DNA of 64,000 nt from NCBI GenBank assembly GCA_936432065.2, contig OW386293.2, positions 45,851,923 to 45,915,922 of the forward strand, read 5' to 3'. Positions within the stretch are counted from its first letter, which is position 1; each line of letters starts with the position of its first letter. This document shows, one piece after another, positions 25,163 to 36,214 of the stretch. A program made the position numbers and the translations under genes. The notes beneath the pieces were generated by a model. The model did not search any database, was not told the origin of the DNA, and saw nothing but the letters and a program-made list of their open reading frames with translations. Source of the DNA: Rutpela maculata (taxonomy: Eukaryota; Arthropoda; Insecta; Coleoptera; Cerambycidae).

Positions 25163-26702
25163 CGATCGGGGACAAATATAGTATAAAGCTGATTTTTTGC
25201 TACATGTTCCTAATGGGCCCAGGAATGATAATCAATCGAGTCCCTATGAATCAGCTGTGAGCTTTCGTCGCCATCTTCAAAAAATGGCTGAAAATCGAGG
25301 ATTTTTGCACTTAATGAAAAATATCTAAAATAATGGAGTTATCAAAATTTTACAAACAATTTTTTTTGTTAATTATAAAATTTTGCGTTTTTTATGTATA
25401 ATATGCTATACCTTAATCGAACTAGGTATAAGATGTTAATTGTTGAATGAATCTTAATTATACGCAAATATTTTACTCACCTGTTTGTATATAAACATTT
25501 TTCATTTTTGTTAGTTTTAAAATTGAGTGCATAATTCTATTTTATTATTCATTAGATATTTTGAATTACTTAAAGAGAATGGTAGGTTCTAGGGTATTAT
25601 AATAGTGTTATTACTTTTTCCATATAAATATCCTCTTAAATTTTATAACAGTTCTTTATTGTAAAAATATTATTAAGACTTTCTTAACAAAAAAAAACTA
25701 TTGACAGTAGCTTATTGTCCCCTGATATGTACAGTCACGTAGTGGGAGGGCGCCCGTGACTCAATTACATTGCTATTGGCATAGCTAAAAGCAGAAAAGT
25801 TTGTTCATAACTTCTTGTAAATTAATATAATTTTAGTTAATTCCTGAAAACATAAAACATTCTACGACCTAAAGATTGGAAAAAAGGAAACCTTTTAATA
25901 TTCTGCTCAAAAGTGAGGCTACCACCAGACAATGTGTCATTATCTTTATGACTCTAAATAAAAGATTAGTAATTTGATCCGAGTGGGAGAAGAGTCATTT
26001 ATATAGATATATAGTAAAGAGCTCAAAATAAATATAAATTCTATAAGCGAACCTCGATATCTTATGTACAAAAATTTAAGGGCAAAAAAAATTCACGCAT
26101 ATTTCAGTTTAAATTCATTGCCTCCCGCAATTCCAGTTCGAAATATCTCTTATTAAAAAAGTGCAGGAGTAGAATGCCCTCGAAAATGGAAAAAAAAGAG
26201 GGAATTTGAGTGAAAAGTAAATATTGACATTCTGTGTCCCATTTTATCTGATAAGACACACGAACTTCCAGAATTAGTAAAGATTGTCCATTGTACTTGC
26301 ACATCAAATTGCACTTCAAACAAATGCACCTGTAAGAAAACTGGCCGACATGTCTAGTAATTGCAAAGGACATTCTATTCTTGTTTTAATAAAGAGTTGG
26401 TTGCAGATAATGAATAATAATTTTATATCCATTTTCCTTTTCAGTTCTTAACTATCTTTATCATTTACATTTCTGTGTATTTATTTTGAAATTTGTTGAA
26501 TAAATAGACCGTAATAAATATGTAACATTTTTGTAACCCCGTGTACATTTTTGTAGCTAGAACTGCTTTAATGATAATGTTGAAAATAATAAATATGATA
26601 TGAACAATATAATAATTTCAAAGAGGTATCATTAATATTTATGAATACATGTAGTGGGTCTAGAAAAACAGTGAATTTCATATACTTAAACATGTAAATA
26701 CG

Positions 26703-27000
26703 CAGGGTGTCCCCGGATGGTTACTTATACCACAAATGCACGTAAATTTTATTCTTTTGACAAAAAGTCACTTTATAAAAAAATACGATTTATGTGTGAA
26801 AGTAAAGAGCAACTTTTTCAAATGGAATTTTCATTCAAAATGAAAAATCAAAATAGCTTTGAAACTTTTTTGCACCCTGTATAAGAAAATAAAATTTTCT
26901 TAACCCAAATCACAATACTTTTTAGCAAGCAAAATATTTGAAAAATAATTCAAATTTAAGTCAACCTGTGGTATAGATCACCGCATCCAGAGACACCCTG
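26703..27000. mobile_element. 298-bp mariner-type MITE, CAGGGTGTCC ends
   Basis: CAGGGTGTCCCCGGATGG at 26703 is matched in inverse by CATCCAGAGACACCCTG ending at 27000. The arms go on through a TATACCACA block. TA follows the right end; the left flank reads CG where TA would be expected. No coding content. Confidence 0.75.
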
Positions 27001-27842
27001 TATGTAGAAATACATCATGTTATACATCAAGAGAAGCAGAATCGTATCATTAAAAAGCTACTCTTGTAAAATTTTGAGGTCTCTGATAATTTTGATTACA
27101 TTAAAAAACAGCTTTTTGGATATCCCGACGAAAGCTCACAGCTGATTCGTGAGGATTCGACGGATTATTGTTTCTGGGCCAATTCTGAACCATGCCAAAA
27201 TTCAACTTTATACCATTTTTGTCTAGCAAAAAAAAAACCTATTTACTGTGATTCGAGCACGGCAGCCACATCTCACGTAGGCGCTCATTCGTTCGCTCGT
27301 CGAATAAAATTCATAATTCAATAAATATTTAACCTATCGACTTAATTCTTTTTTTAAAAACTTTTTGAACGTTTTTGACTACATTTGACTCCATATATGT
27401 GTATAGAAATTTTCAATAATTCACATAGACCACCGCATACTGAAGTTTTCGATGCGTATTTTTGACAATTCTACGTTTATTAAATATTTTCTGAATAATT
27501 TTGAATATTTTCGAAATTTCCAATTGACCATTGGAAGCGCTAAGGTTTTAAGTATACATATGCAAAAAATCAAAATCATAGCTTGTACAGTTGAATTAAT
27601 ACAGCGATAGATGTTTAAAAAACACAGTATTACGAATTGAAGCTCCGCCGCATTTAAAGGCCGATTACAAAGTTCAGTCCTACTAAAAAAAGTTGCAGAT
27701 TCTCATTTTCTATGCCCAAAAATGTCCTTTACAATATGACATAGGTTTCGTCTAGTTATACCTCGGTATCACCTACCTTCAGAAAACAGCGAGATAAAGA
27801 AGCGATTTTACTCCACTAATATGTCTATCAGAACTTACCTCT

Positions 27843-28493
27843 TATGACGCATGGAAAATTTAGGAGATGGTATCTCTTTGGTATTTCGTGCTGTTGCAGG
27901 GAACTTGATAAATGTGTCTCTAAATTTAACAAGCGCGGATATCATTATAGAATTTCTGATTGTACAACTTAAATCAACTAGATTGGTGAAATTGAGAATG
28001 ATCATCTTCGTCGATCTGGTCAAGACATTTGACCCCTCGAGTCATCCAAATTTATTATATACGCTAGAAAACGCTCGTTTCAAAGGAATTGCCTATAAGA
28101 TATTAAAGAGTTACATTTCAAATAGGAAACAAATGGTTAAAATAGAAGTTCCACTAAAATGATATGTTGTGGTGTACCCCAAGGAGCCATTTTAGGGCCC
28201 TTATTATTTACGTTATACATCAATGATCTTCTTAAAATACCTGTTGAAGGTGAAATAGTAAGTTTTGCAGACAATACTGCAATATTTTTTAAGGATAAAT
28301 CATGGAATTCCCGAAAACAAAAAGTACAGTAGAATTTTAAAATGATCATTGACTTCTTTAACATGAAACTATTACCTATAAGAAAAACTTTTCTCCTTTT
28401 ACTTCGTGTGTACGTCATCTGCCTGATTTCGATATTATTAATATAAAGTTCCAAAAAAATTAAGATTGCCACCTAAAATGGGACGAATATATA
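27843..28493 (+). pseudogene. LINE reverse transcriptase remnant, 5' part
   Basis: This is a decayed non-LTR reverse transcriptase (Jockey/CR1-like by recognition). One frame (27851-28159) gives IIFVDLVKTFDPSSHPNLLY and KILKSYISNRKQMVKI, matching the finger/palm region before the catalytic loop. After a frameshift comes CCGVPQGAILGPLLFTLYIND, then the catalytic box as FADNTAIFF, in which the second Asp of the usual ADD is Asn. Further stops and shifts follow. The copy is 5'-truncated next to the 4.1-kb foldback and is cut at 28492 by a mariner-like insertion; the rest continues at 30753. It would have copied its own RNA into target DNA but cannot be active. Confidence 0.85.
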
Positions 28494-28871
28494 CAGTGTG
28501 TCCCGCTTTTCATAAATCCACCTTAATATCTCAGTTATTAATAATGCGATTTTCTTCAAATTTGGATGGTAATTATATGTAGGAAAAATGAATTATTTGG
28601 CATAGTAAAAATTTTTATTCTTCATTGGCGTGCGGTTTTAGGGGGTAAAATAGGGTAGGTTTTTTGGCAAAGGGATATTAGGGATTATTTTAGACAAATT
28701 TTTCTACCATATTTGGATTCAGCATGTCCAAAAACCCCTCCACCCATATTCTCCATGATCTCAAAAACGGATTATGGCATAAACGAAATATTAATTAATT
28801 TCTTAAAAAACACTTTTTTAATTTTTTATAACTTTATTTAATTGCTATGACAAACCTAAAAACAACTTTTT

Positions 28872-29932
28872 TTAAATTCTCTTCTCTTCAACGTAACCAC
28901 CTTCCAATAAAATACACTTTTCAACAACCCTTCTTAACCGTTCAATCACCTTTCTTAAAGTTTGGGGAGTAATTTCTTGACATGCTTGCCTAATCCTACG
29001 GCAAAGCTCTTGTCTGTTACGCGGCCGAGTAGCATACACTTTATTTTTCAAGTACCCCCATAGAAAAAATTCACAAAGGGTAATATCAGGCGATCTAGGG
29101 GGCCACGGTTCTAAAGGGCTATTTCTACCTATCCACTTCATAGGGAAATTTGCATTTAAAAAATTTCTAACTACCAGAGAATTGTGCGCCGGGGCACCAT
29201 CTAACTGAAAGTATACATTTTCTCTCTGTGCTAAAGGCATTTCCATAAAAAAAATCATCTAAATCATTTTGTAAAAAATTTAGAAAATTTTCTGCGTTAA
29301 GGTTATCCAGGAAAAAGGGGCCAACAATTTGTTCGTTTAATATGCCACACCACACGTTAACTTTTTCACTGTATTGGTTTTTACAGTTAATTACAAAGTT
29401 GGGATTTTCGGCTGCCCAATATCTACAATTTTGACTAGATACCACACCATATTTCGTAAATGTTGCCTCGTATGTTCTTTTAAAAAAATCTGTCGTTAAG
29501 ATAGTTACCTTGCAATCATAGGCAAAATTCAAACCACCGTTCAAAATCACCTTCTAAGAGAGTACGCAAAAATTTTGGTTTAAATGCCCTAATCCTACTG
29601 CATTTCAAACACCTCCATATTTTATTTTTGGTTAAATGTAGTGTTCTCGCAACTGCCCTATCATTTGGATTGTTCCGAAATTCTGTTAAAATGCGTTCGT
29701 CGTCTGGATATTGTCGTAAATTTAAATTGTACCTTCTTCGTCTTGTCTTGAAAATGGTTCTTCCAAACAGTTTGTTGATGTCACCAACGGTATTGTGCCA
29801 AATTGGTGCTCGATCACGATGACGTTGATTAAATATTCGAGCAAACTGACGCGTAGATCTTTCATTATCACCAATTAAGCGGATAATTTCAACTTCTTCT
29901 TCAATTGTATTATTGTGTTTAACTTTTAACAA
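28872..29932 (-). pseudogene. Tc1/mariner-superfamily transposase, frameshifted
   Basis: This is a DDE-type transposase that would cut and paste the element at its CAGTGTGTCC ends. Three overlapping frames form one gene read leftwards. The first, 29932-29516, is an N-terminal helix-turn-helix region with ERSTRQFARIFNQRHRDRAP. The second, 29550-29167, has EATFTKYGVVS, YWAAENPNFV and VNVWCGILNEQIVGPFFLD. The third, 29258-28872, has YFQLDGAPAHN, KWIGRNSPLEPWPPRSPD, then CEFFLWGYLKNKVYATRPRN. The two joins (about 29530 and 29250) are frameshifts. The second catalytic Asp (LDGAPAH) is present and the third acidic residue is Glu. The first Asp, expected just before EATFT, reads Tyr with nearby residues missing. 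It cannot be active. The family is common in insect genomes. Confidence 0.88.
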
Positions 29933-29989
29933 TTCTTATGAATCGCCAAATATCAAATAAAAACTTGTTTCTCAAAGCACTTTTGATTA

Positions 29990-30110
29990 ATGCCTATAAT
30001 TGCAAGGTAACTATCTTAACGACAGATTTTTTTAAAGAACATAATGTTTAGTGACGAGGCAACATTTACGACAAACGGTGTGATATCATTGGAAGGAGAA
30101 GACCAGAATT
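29990..30110 (+). pseudogene. Inverted scrap of the same transposase family
   Basis: On the + strand a short frame reads IMFSDEATFTTNGVISLEGE, the segment around the first catalytic Asp. This is the very residue lost from the minus-strand copy. It is preceded by DNA matching the 29490-29530 region in inverse orientation. It must come from a second, partly deleted copy or an internal inversion. Confidence 0.7.
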
Positions 30111-30179
30111 TATAAAAAAAAATTGTTTGTTATAGCAAAAAATAAAAAAGTGTTTTTTAAGAAGTTAATTAATATTTAG

Positions 30180-30725
30180 TTTCTGCCATAATCCGTTTTT
30201 GAAATCACGAAGAATAATGGATTAAGAGGTTTTTGGACATGCTGAATCCAAATATGATAGAAAAATTTGTCTAAAATAAGTCCTGATATCCTTTTGCCAA
30301 AAAACCTACCCTATTTTACCCCCTAAAACCGCACACCAATGAAGAATGAAAATGTTTACTATGCCAAATAATTCATTTTTCCAACATGTAATTACCACCC
30401 AAGTTTGAAGAAAATGGCATTATTAATAACTGATATATTAAGAATTTAATTAATTTTTCGTTTCTGCCGTAATCCGTTTTTGAGATCATGGAGAATATGG
30501 ATTAAGAGGTTTTTGGACATGCTAAATCCAAATACGATAGAAAAATTTGTCTAAAATAAGCCCTAATATCCTTTTGCCGAAAAATCGACTCCTTTTTACC
30601 CCCTAAAACCGCACGCCAACGAAAAATGAAAATGTTTACTATGCCAAATAATCCATTTTTCCAATATATAATTACCACCTAAATTTGAAGAAAATTGCAT
30701 TATTAATAACTGAGATATTAGGGTG
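30180..30725. repeat. Tandem duplication of the mariner right end
   Basis: Two direct copies (about 30180-30435 and 30450-30725) share GGATTAAGAGGTTTTTGGAC, AATTTGTCTAAAATAAG, CCCCCTAAAACCGCAC and ATGCCAAATAAT blocks. An inverse copy of the same sequence forms the left end at 28494-28790. Only the outer copy carries the terminal CACACTG. Confidence 0.8.
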
Positions 30726-30752
30726 GATTTATGAAAAGCGGGACACACTGTA

Positions 30753-31250
30753 TATATAATATAATAAAGAAATTGAGATGTATACTCCCTATGTTTAAAT
30801 GTGTAAAACAATTGTTAGGAAAATCTCCGCTAAAAATGATTTACCATGCTTTAGTACAACCGCACTTAAGCTATGGGATCATTGGTTGGGGCGGGGTAAT
30901 GAACGTTTACCTAAAAAAATTAGAAGTCATACAAAAGTGGATACTAAAAATTATGTATAATAGGAGTTACACCTACTCATCTGATGCCCTTTAGTGGAGT
31001 ATTTTACATATTTTGTTATAATATTATACTCCTTTTGGAAAATATAAATACAAACTGCATAAAATCGACCATGCATATGATACTCGGAAAAAGAGACGTC
31101 TGTGTCACAACCTAAATTGCTTAAAACTATCGGACAGATGTGCTTTATTTTTCTTGACCCCAAACTATATAATATGCTACCTGACATAATTAAAAATATT
31201 CACTCTATCAGAATCTTTAAAACTAAAACCAGATATGGATAAGTAGTAAT
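30753..31250 (+). pseudogene. LINE reverse transcriptase remnant, 3' part
   Basis: This is the continuation of the RT split by the mariner-like element. The frame resumes as YNIIKKLRCILPMFK and then MIYHALVQPHLSYGIIGWGG, the conserved thumb-region motif of these LINEs, followed by LKKLEVIQKWILKIMYNRS. Stops and shifts follow, and a basic C-terminal tail can still be followed to a stop at about 31241. The 5' half reads CHLKWDEYIY just before the insertion, so the two halves join in frame across the TA site. Downstream, 31250-31381 is AT-rich and probably the 3'UTR. Confidence 0.85.
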
Positions 31251-31381
31251 CAAAGAACTTACATTCGTTCATTGATAGATATTAAAAACAAATAAATACT
31301 TACCTTCTGAATATATCAAAATGAGATAAAAAAATAATAATAACATTTTGCTTCCCTATTTCCATCCTCTCATTTAATAGA

Positions 31382-32275
31382 GCGGGAGCTAGGTGGCTTT
31401 TTCGGCAGCTCATCGTTTTATGAACTTTGAGATATTTTTATGGTTTAATGGATGATAACGATTCATAAAATCGACTTCTGGCGGGGCACCTCCTGTCAGG
31501 AGCATCACGAACACTGTTTAAAAATTAATGAAATCATGTCATCTTTACAAGGCTGATTTTTTTTTGTGTGTACACATTTTATGTTTAGAATGAATAAAAT
31601 AAGATCGCCAGAAAATGTGGGCCGTCAGGAGGCGCAGCCAGAAAGGTAATAATGATACAATACATCTGAGGCACGGTACGGAAAGTGTTAAATTCCTGTA
31701 TATTTAAGAGCCTATGGTACTTTTGTTGACACTAAGAACTTTACGGGGAGGCTATTCTATTGCTGAAGGAGCTTATATTTACGTTTTAAAAAGGGGCCAG
31801 AGCTTGTAACGATGAGTTTAGAGTTCTGAGATGAAATATGCGAAAAAAAATCCAATTTTCTTCAAAAATCCTAAACATTTTCTTTCTGGCTAGCCTTACT
31901 GACAGGAATTTCTTTCTGGGACTTTTTTTCTGTATTCAAAACATTTAAATAAACATGCTCAACCTTAAAAAAGTTTGTAACGATGATGTTATATAACTCC
32001 GTTTTTTTACCACTTTGACCTTTCTGGTTGCGCCCCCGATGGCCCACACTTTCTGGCGATCTTATTTTATTCATTCTAAACATAAAATGTGTACACACAA
32101 AAAAAAACTGGCTTTGTAACGATGATATAATTTCACTGATTTTTATATCTTGAACCATGGCCAACTTGACATATGCCAGAAGTCTGTTTTGTCGTTATTT
32201 AAGTTCGATAGAATTAATCAGTGCATAGAAAATGCTTGTAATGATAAGTGTCCGAAAAAGCCACTTAGCTCCCGC
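31382..32275. mobile_element. 900-bp foldback family B, copy 1
   Basis: GCGGGAGCTAGGTGGCTTTT at 31382 is inverted at the right end (GAAAAAGCCACTTAGCTCCC, to 32275). Inner inverted blocks include ATAAAATAAGATCGCCAGAA (about 31587) against its inverse at about 32055, and ACATTTTATGTTTAGAAT. Essentially the whole unit folds on itself. A second copy in the same orientation lies at 55192-56097. The 97-codon minus frame inside is a product of the arm. Target duplication not resolved. It ends 330 bp upstream of an unc-13 exon. Confidence 0.8.
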
Positions 32276-32605
32276 ACCATAATGTTTCAGTTAATTTTTT
32301 AAATGTATATAGCACACTAGTATTATTATTTTAAAAATATCTTTTTGAATTTAATGAATGTATTTCTAATGTAATACGTAAGTTTAATTAAAATTATCTA
32401 AACCCGTGATCAAGTTATTAACTTGTGGATTTATAAATGGCTATTTAGTATTAAAATCAATTTGTGAGATTTTAGCTTGAATTATGATATAATAAAAATA
32501 TAAAATTTCATAATTTTGGTTTTCAGTAAAAAAATATCATATCAGTTACCCGCCTTTTTCTGACACACGAATTAGAAATGATGCATTGTATGTTTTTCCT
32601 TGCAG

Positions 32606-33058
32606 AAAGAAAAGTTCGTGAAACTGCTAGATCAGCTCCATAATTCCCTGCGGATAGACCTCTCGATGTACAGAAACAACTTCCCCGCTTCCAGTCCCGA
32701 CAAGCTGATGGATCTCAAGTCCACCGTTGACCTCCTCACCAGCATCACATTTTTCCGGATGAAAGTGCAGGAACTATCAAGTCCGCCGAGGGCAAGTACT
32801 GTTGTAAAAGACTGCGTCAAAGCCTGCTTAAGATCGACATATCAATTTCTTTTTGAGAACACATATGAGCTGTATAATAGAGAGTTCCAAAGTGATCCCA
32901 ACGAGCCCAAGAGAGATCCCGAGGATCACGGACCAAGACTGGATAGCGTAGATTTTTGGCACAAATTAATAGCTCTTATAGTTTCCGTTATAGAAGAGGA
33001 TAAGAATAGTTATGGTCCTGTTCTTAATCAGTTTCCACAGGAGCTTAACATTGGACAG
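32606..33058 (+). CDS. unc-13: unc-13 (Munc13), MUN-domain exon a
   Basis: An internal exon of the presynaptic priming protein Unc-13. At active zones this protein opens syntaxin and helps assemble SNARE complexes, making synaptic vesicles release-ready. The exon follows a polypyrimidine tract and TTGCAG (AG at 32604-32605), is read in phase 0, encodes 151 residues and ends at CAG|GTAGGT. It contains HNSLRIDLSMYRNNFPAS, DLKSTVDLLTSITFFRMKVQ and LDSVDFWHKLIALIVSVIEE, all strongly conserved between insect and vertebrate Munc13 in the first half of the MUN domain. It joins in phase 0 to the exon at 35933. No frame damage is seen. The TTG/ATG codon upstream in the same frame is intronic and not a start. 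Confidence 0.97.
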
Positions 33059-33269
33059 GTAGGTACAGAATTTATAACTTTAAATGCAACTGTGCGCGGA
33101 ATGTAGATACTTAATATCTGATTATTTCGTAATATGATCATTATACAGTGTCCGCCAAAAAGTCTGCACCATATGAGAAACTCTGTTATTATTGACTTTC
33201 TGAAAAATTTTATTTTTTGATAAAATTTAGTGCATGTTCTCGAACGAAAAAAGAGCTGCACAAATTGTG

Positions 33270-33520
33270 TTAGTACTTTTTTGACTAAATATATATATTG
33301 GAAAAAAAATGCTGAATTTCTTGATGCATAGTTGTTCTTTTGTTTTCCAATGTTAACTTTTTCGAAATGTTTTAATACAAATCACTTAAAAAGAGTTTCA
33401 TTTAGCGATTTGTATTAAGAAATTTCGAAAATGTCAACATTAGAAAAAAACAGAACAACTATGCACCAAGAAATTCAGCATTTTTTCCCAAAATATATAG
33501 TTAGTCAAATAAGTACTGCT
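33270..33520. repeat. 250-bp foldback in unc-13 intron
   Basis: GTTAGTACTTTTTTGACTAA is inverted at about 33500-33520 (TTAGTCAAATAAGTACTG). The inner arms pair GCTGAATTTCTTGATGCATA with its inverse, and AATACAAATC with GATTTGTATT near the centre. Whole-length palindrome. Confidence 0.65.
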
Positions 33521-33585
33521 AAAAGTTCATCAAAGTGGATTTTAATACATTACTTAGGCTGAAACTACTAAATAGAGAGAATTAT

Positions 33586-34313
33586 TAATGCTGGTAATGG
33601 TTAACGGGTATGGACCAAAAGGTGTTATGAAAAGACTTTTTTAAATGGTTTCGTGGTTTGACGTTTCGTCAAAATTTATTGTCATCCTCAGGAGTCTAAA
33701 ATTGAACATATTAATGTAGTCATTTATAGGACAATATCATATTAATTCTTATTTTATACTAAAAATGTTACTTATAACAAGGGAAGATACTAAATTAAAA
33801 AAGTAATGTTGGAAAGTAAAAAAGAAGTAAATTTTCGTGTAAAATTATTAGGTTTAAAAACTTTAATTATCTAATGAAATTACTAATGAAAAATTTATTA
33901 ACTTACATTTAGGTGAGTTTTCCTTTCTTACATTAGATTTTAAAAACAAAACAGAACACATTGATATTAATAAATACAACAACTTCAATTAATATAAATA
34001 TGTTCTGTTTTGTTTTTAAAATCTAATCTAACAAAGGAAAATTCACCTAAATGTAAGTTAATAAATTTTTCATTAGTTTAATTTCATTAGATAAATAAAG
34101 TTTTTAAACCTAATAATTTTACACGAAAATGTACTTCATTTTTACTTTCCAACATTACTTTTTTAATTTAGTATCTTCCCTTGTTATAAGTAATCAATAT
34201 GTTCAATTGTAGAGTCCTGAGGATGTCAATAAATTTTGACGAAACGTCGACCATTTTTAAAAATCTTTTCCTAACACCTTTTGGTCTATACCCGTCAACC
34301 GTTACCAGCATTA
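33586..34313. mobile_element. 728-bp near-complete palindrome (foldback MITE)
   Basis: TAATGCTGGTAATGGTTAAC at 33586 is inverted at about 34299-34313. The arms match almost to the centre near 33975, giving about 360 bp per arm. Shared blocks include CAAAAGGTGTTA, TTTGACGAAACGTC, the ACACGAAAATTTACTTC region and AAACAAAACAGAACA. The GACGAAACGTC word with the adjacent CCTGAGGATG is a mark of a repeat seen in many insect genomes. No frames inside. Confidence 0.8.
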
Positions 34314-35932
34314 AAGCACAGACCACCAACCACTAATAAAGATTAAAGAATTATTACTAGCAGAAAAATATTTAAAAATATAGTTCAGGAATTATGCGCA
34401 AAATAGTGGAAAATTTTTCTTTTTAAAATAGAACAACCAAATTTGATGTCTGGATATTACTCCGTATTATAAACAACTTCTTTAAATAACATTTTTATAC
34501 TACTAACACTATATACTGGGTGTCCCGCTGAAAACAAGCAATATCTGAAATTAGTGTAGGACACGTGGAAATAATGGTTCATTTTATTGAAATCAAACTA
34601 GAGTACATTTCTTTTTCCCAAAATTGTTTAGGTACTCTAAAAATGGGCTTCAAAATTTAAACAACCGATCATCCTCTGCTTCCCTTATGCGTTAGCAGAA
34701 AATATCTTTATTACATTCACTCGTTATTATTGTTTTCCAAAAATTATTACGTTAATTAAAAAAATAATTGAATTGTGCCATATTACCAGGGAAAACATAT
34801 GCTGATTTTTTTCATTAAGTTTAAAACACCCTGTGGATTATTTAGTCAAAATTGTCATGTTCCAACATGCTTCACATTCAAGCTACACCATTCTCAACAT
34901 TCTCTAATTTTAACATCCCAATACCGGCCTTCTTCTAGAGAATCTATTCCTAACATCTAAATACGAAGTCCGTCTGCAAAAGAAGCAACGGTACACAGAA
35001 AGGGAATTATCAAATCCAGTACTTTGTTAATTTGTGGAATGTCTTTTTGATATTTCCACCACTGCACTACGTTAACATTTTGTATTATTTCTTCTGAAAA
35101 CAATGGTTCTTAGCTATAAATATCAAAACTTAAAAATTTCCCCAAGGCTAAAAATGTATCTTATTCAAAAATAATAGATTTTTCAAAAGAATCATGGATG
35201 CACCTTTATTCATATCAAAACAATGTGTCTTAGGTATAAATATCAAATACTTAAAGATCTCTCCAAGATTAAACATGTATTTTATTAAAGAATAGATTTT
35301 TAAAAAATTCCCTACAAGACGCAGCTTTATTCTAAATTTAATTTTGTCGTATAACTATAAACAAACAGAAATGATTAATTTAAAAACATTAATAGTTTTG
35401 TCAAGTCGCAACTTATTCACAAACATATTATTTAAAATTAAGCAATTACCAACCTCGAAATGTTCAGTGCACAAATGGACACCAACTTTAAAAATACTGC
35501 ACTCGCTACCGCTGGAAGAATTTCAACCGAATAGATATTTTTTGCAGGCACCGCTACTCTTTAAAATTTTATTCACACGCGGCTACTTTTGAGGCTGAAC
35601 GCAGCAGATAAAAATTGGACGCAACCGAACTGCACGCGCTACTTTTAAGGTTGCACAGGCATTCACATGAAGATTCACTTGAACTGCGCAGTTTTTTACA
35701 CTGCACTACAGCAAAAGTAGCTGTGTGTGACTGTACCTTTAGTTGGTGAAACACTCGTATATTGTGAATTTATTGTAACCCCAATCCAATCAAAACATAC
35801 ATCTACCAATTCTTAGGGAAAACTGCCTTTCCGGTTGGAAACTTCCAAGACATATTTTATTTTCAATCAGTAGATCACATAAACTTATATTTTGACGGAG
35901 AAACGATGAAGTAATGATACTTTTTATTCCAG

Positions 35933-36214
35933 CTATCCGCTGCGACGATGTGGAGCCTTTTCGCAGTCGACATGAAATATGCCTTAGAAGAACACGAGCA
36001 GCACAGACTCTGCAAATCGTCTGCTTATATGAATTTGCACTTCAAAGTGAAATGGCTGTATTCGAATTACGTGAAAGATGTGCCTCCTTACAAAGGTGCA
36101 GTGCCTGAATATCCTGCGTGGTTTGAGCCGTTCGTCATGCAGTGGTTAAACGAGAACGACGACGTATCCTTAGAATATCTACACGGTGCCTTCAATAGAG
36201 ATAAAAAGGACGGC
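35933..36214 (+). CDS. unc-13: unc-13 (Munc13), MUN-domain exon b
   Basis: Second visible unc-13 exon: 94 codons, phase 0 at both ends, acceptor TTCCAG (35931-35932) and donor GGC|GTAAGT. It begins LSAATMWSLFAVDMKYALEE and continues through HRLCKSSAYMNLHFKVKWLY and PEYPAWFEPFVMQWLNEND to LHGAFNRDKKDG. This is the central MUN domain leading into Munc13 homology domain 1, the segment that contacts syntaxin/Munc18. Conservation with vertebrate Munc13 is evident over the whole exon. No stops or shifts. Confidence 0.97.

Larger units (their letters stand above)
23720..27820. mobile_element. 4.1-kb foldback element with nested MITEs
   Basis: Arms of about 500-650 bp are inverse complements. TAGTGGAGTAAAATC (23719) matches its inverse at 27806-27820, and GTGATACCGAGGTATAACTA (23759) matches its inverse ending at 27772. 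The match continues to about 24300 (GAGCGAGCGAATG) and about 27285. A further inner arm pair, about 25190-25280 and 27125-27230, shares CAGCTGTGAGCTTTCGTCG. Two younger elements have inserted (24411-25162 and 26703-27000). No transposase frame is present. The 89-codon minus frame at 26104-26373 was not recognised. Confidence 0.75.
28492..30752 (-). mobile_element. Tc1/mariner-like transposon inserted at TA
   Basis: The element runs 28494-30750 and begins CAGTGTGTCCCGCTTTTCAT, with the inverse at the right end. Arms are well over 100 bp and include the TAAATCCACC and TTAATAACTGAGATATTA-type blocks. TA flanks both ends, the Tc1/mariner hallmark. It encodes a broken transposase on the minus strand. 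The right part is rearranged: a + strand transposase scrap lies at 29990-30110, and the terminal segment is present twice (30180-30435 and 30450-30725). Insertion lies precisely within the LINE RT frame; codons on both sides join directly across the TA. Confidence 0.9.
33059..35932 (+). other. unc-13 intron, 2.9 kb
   Basis: Spans GTAGGT to TTCCAG. It holds a decayed mariner-like end (ACAGTGTCCGCC at about 33146), a foldback at 33270-33520, a 728-bp palindrome at 33586-34313 and an isolated CTGGGTGTCCCGC end at about 34516. At 35560-35760 there is a more GC-rich patch with repeated GCTACTTTTGAGGCTG / GCTACTTTTAAGGTTG words. No nested gene seen. Confidence 0.8.

Noticed and set aside
35500..35760. 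GC-richer patch with repeated GCTACTTTT words, considered as an ncRNA or SINE
   Set aside because: No tail, target duplication or fold distinctive enough to call.
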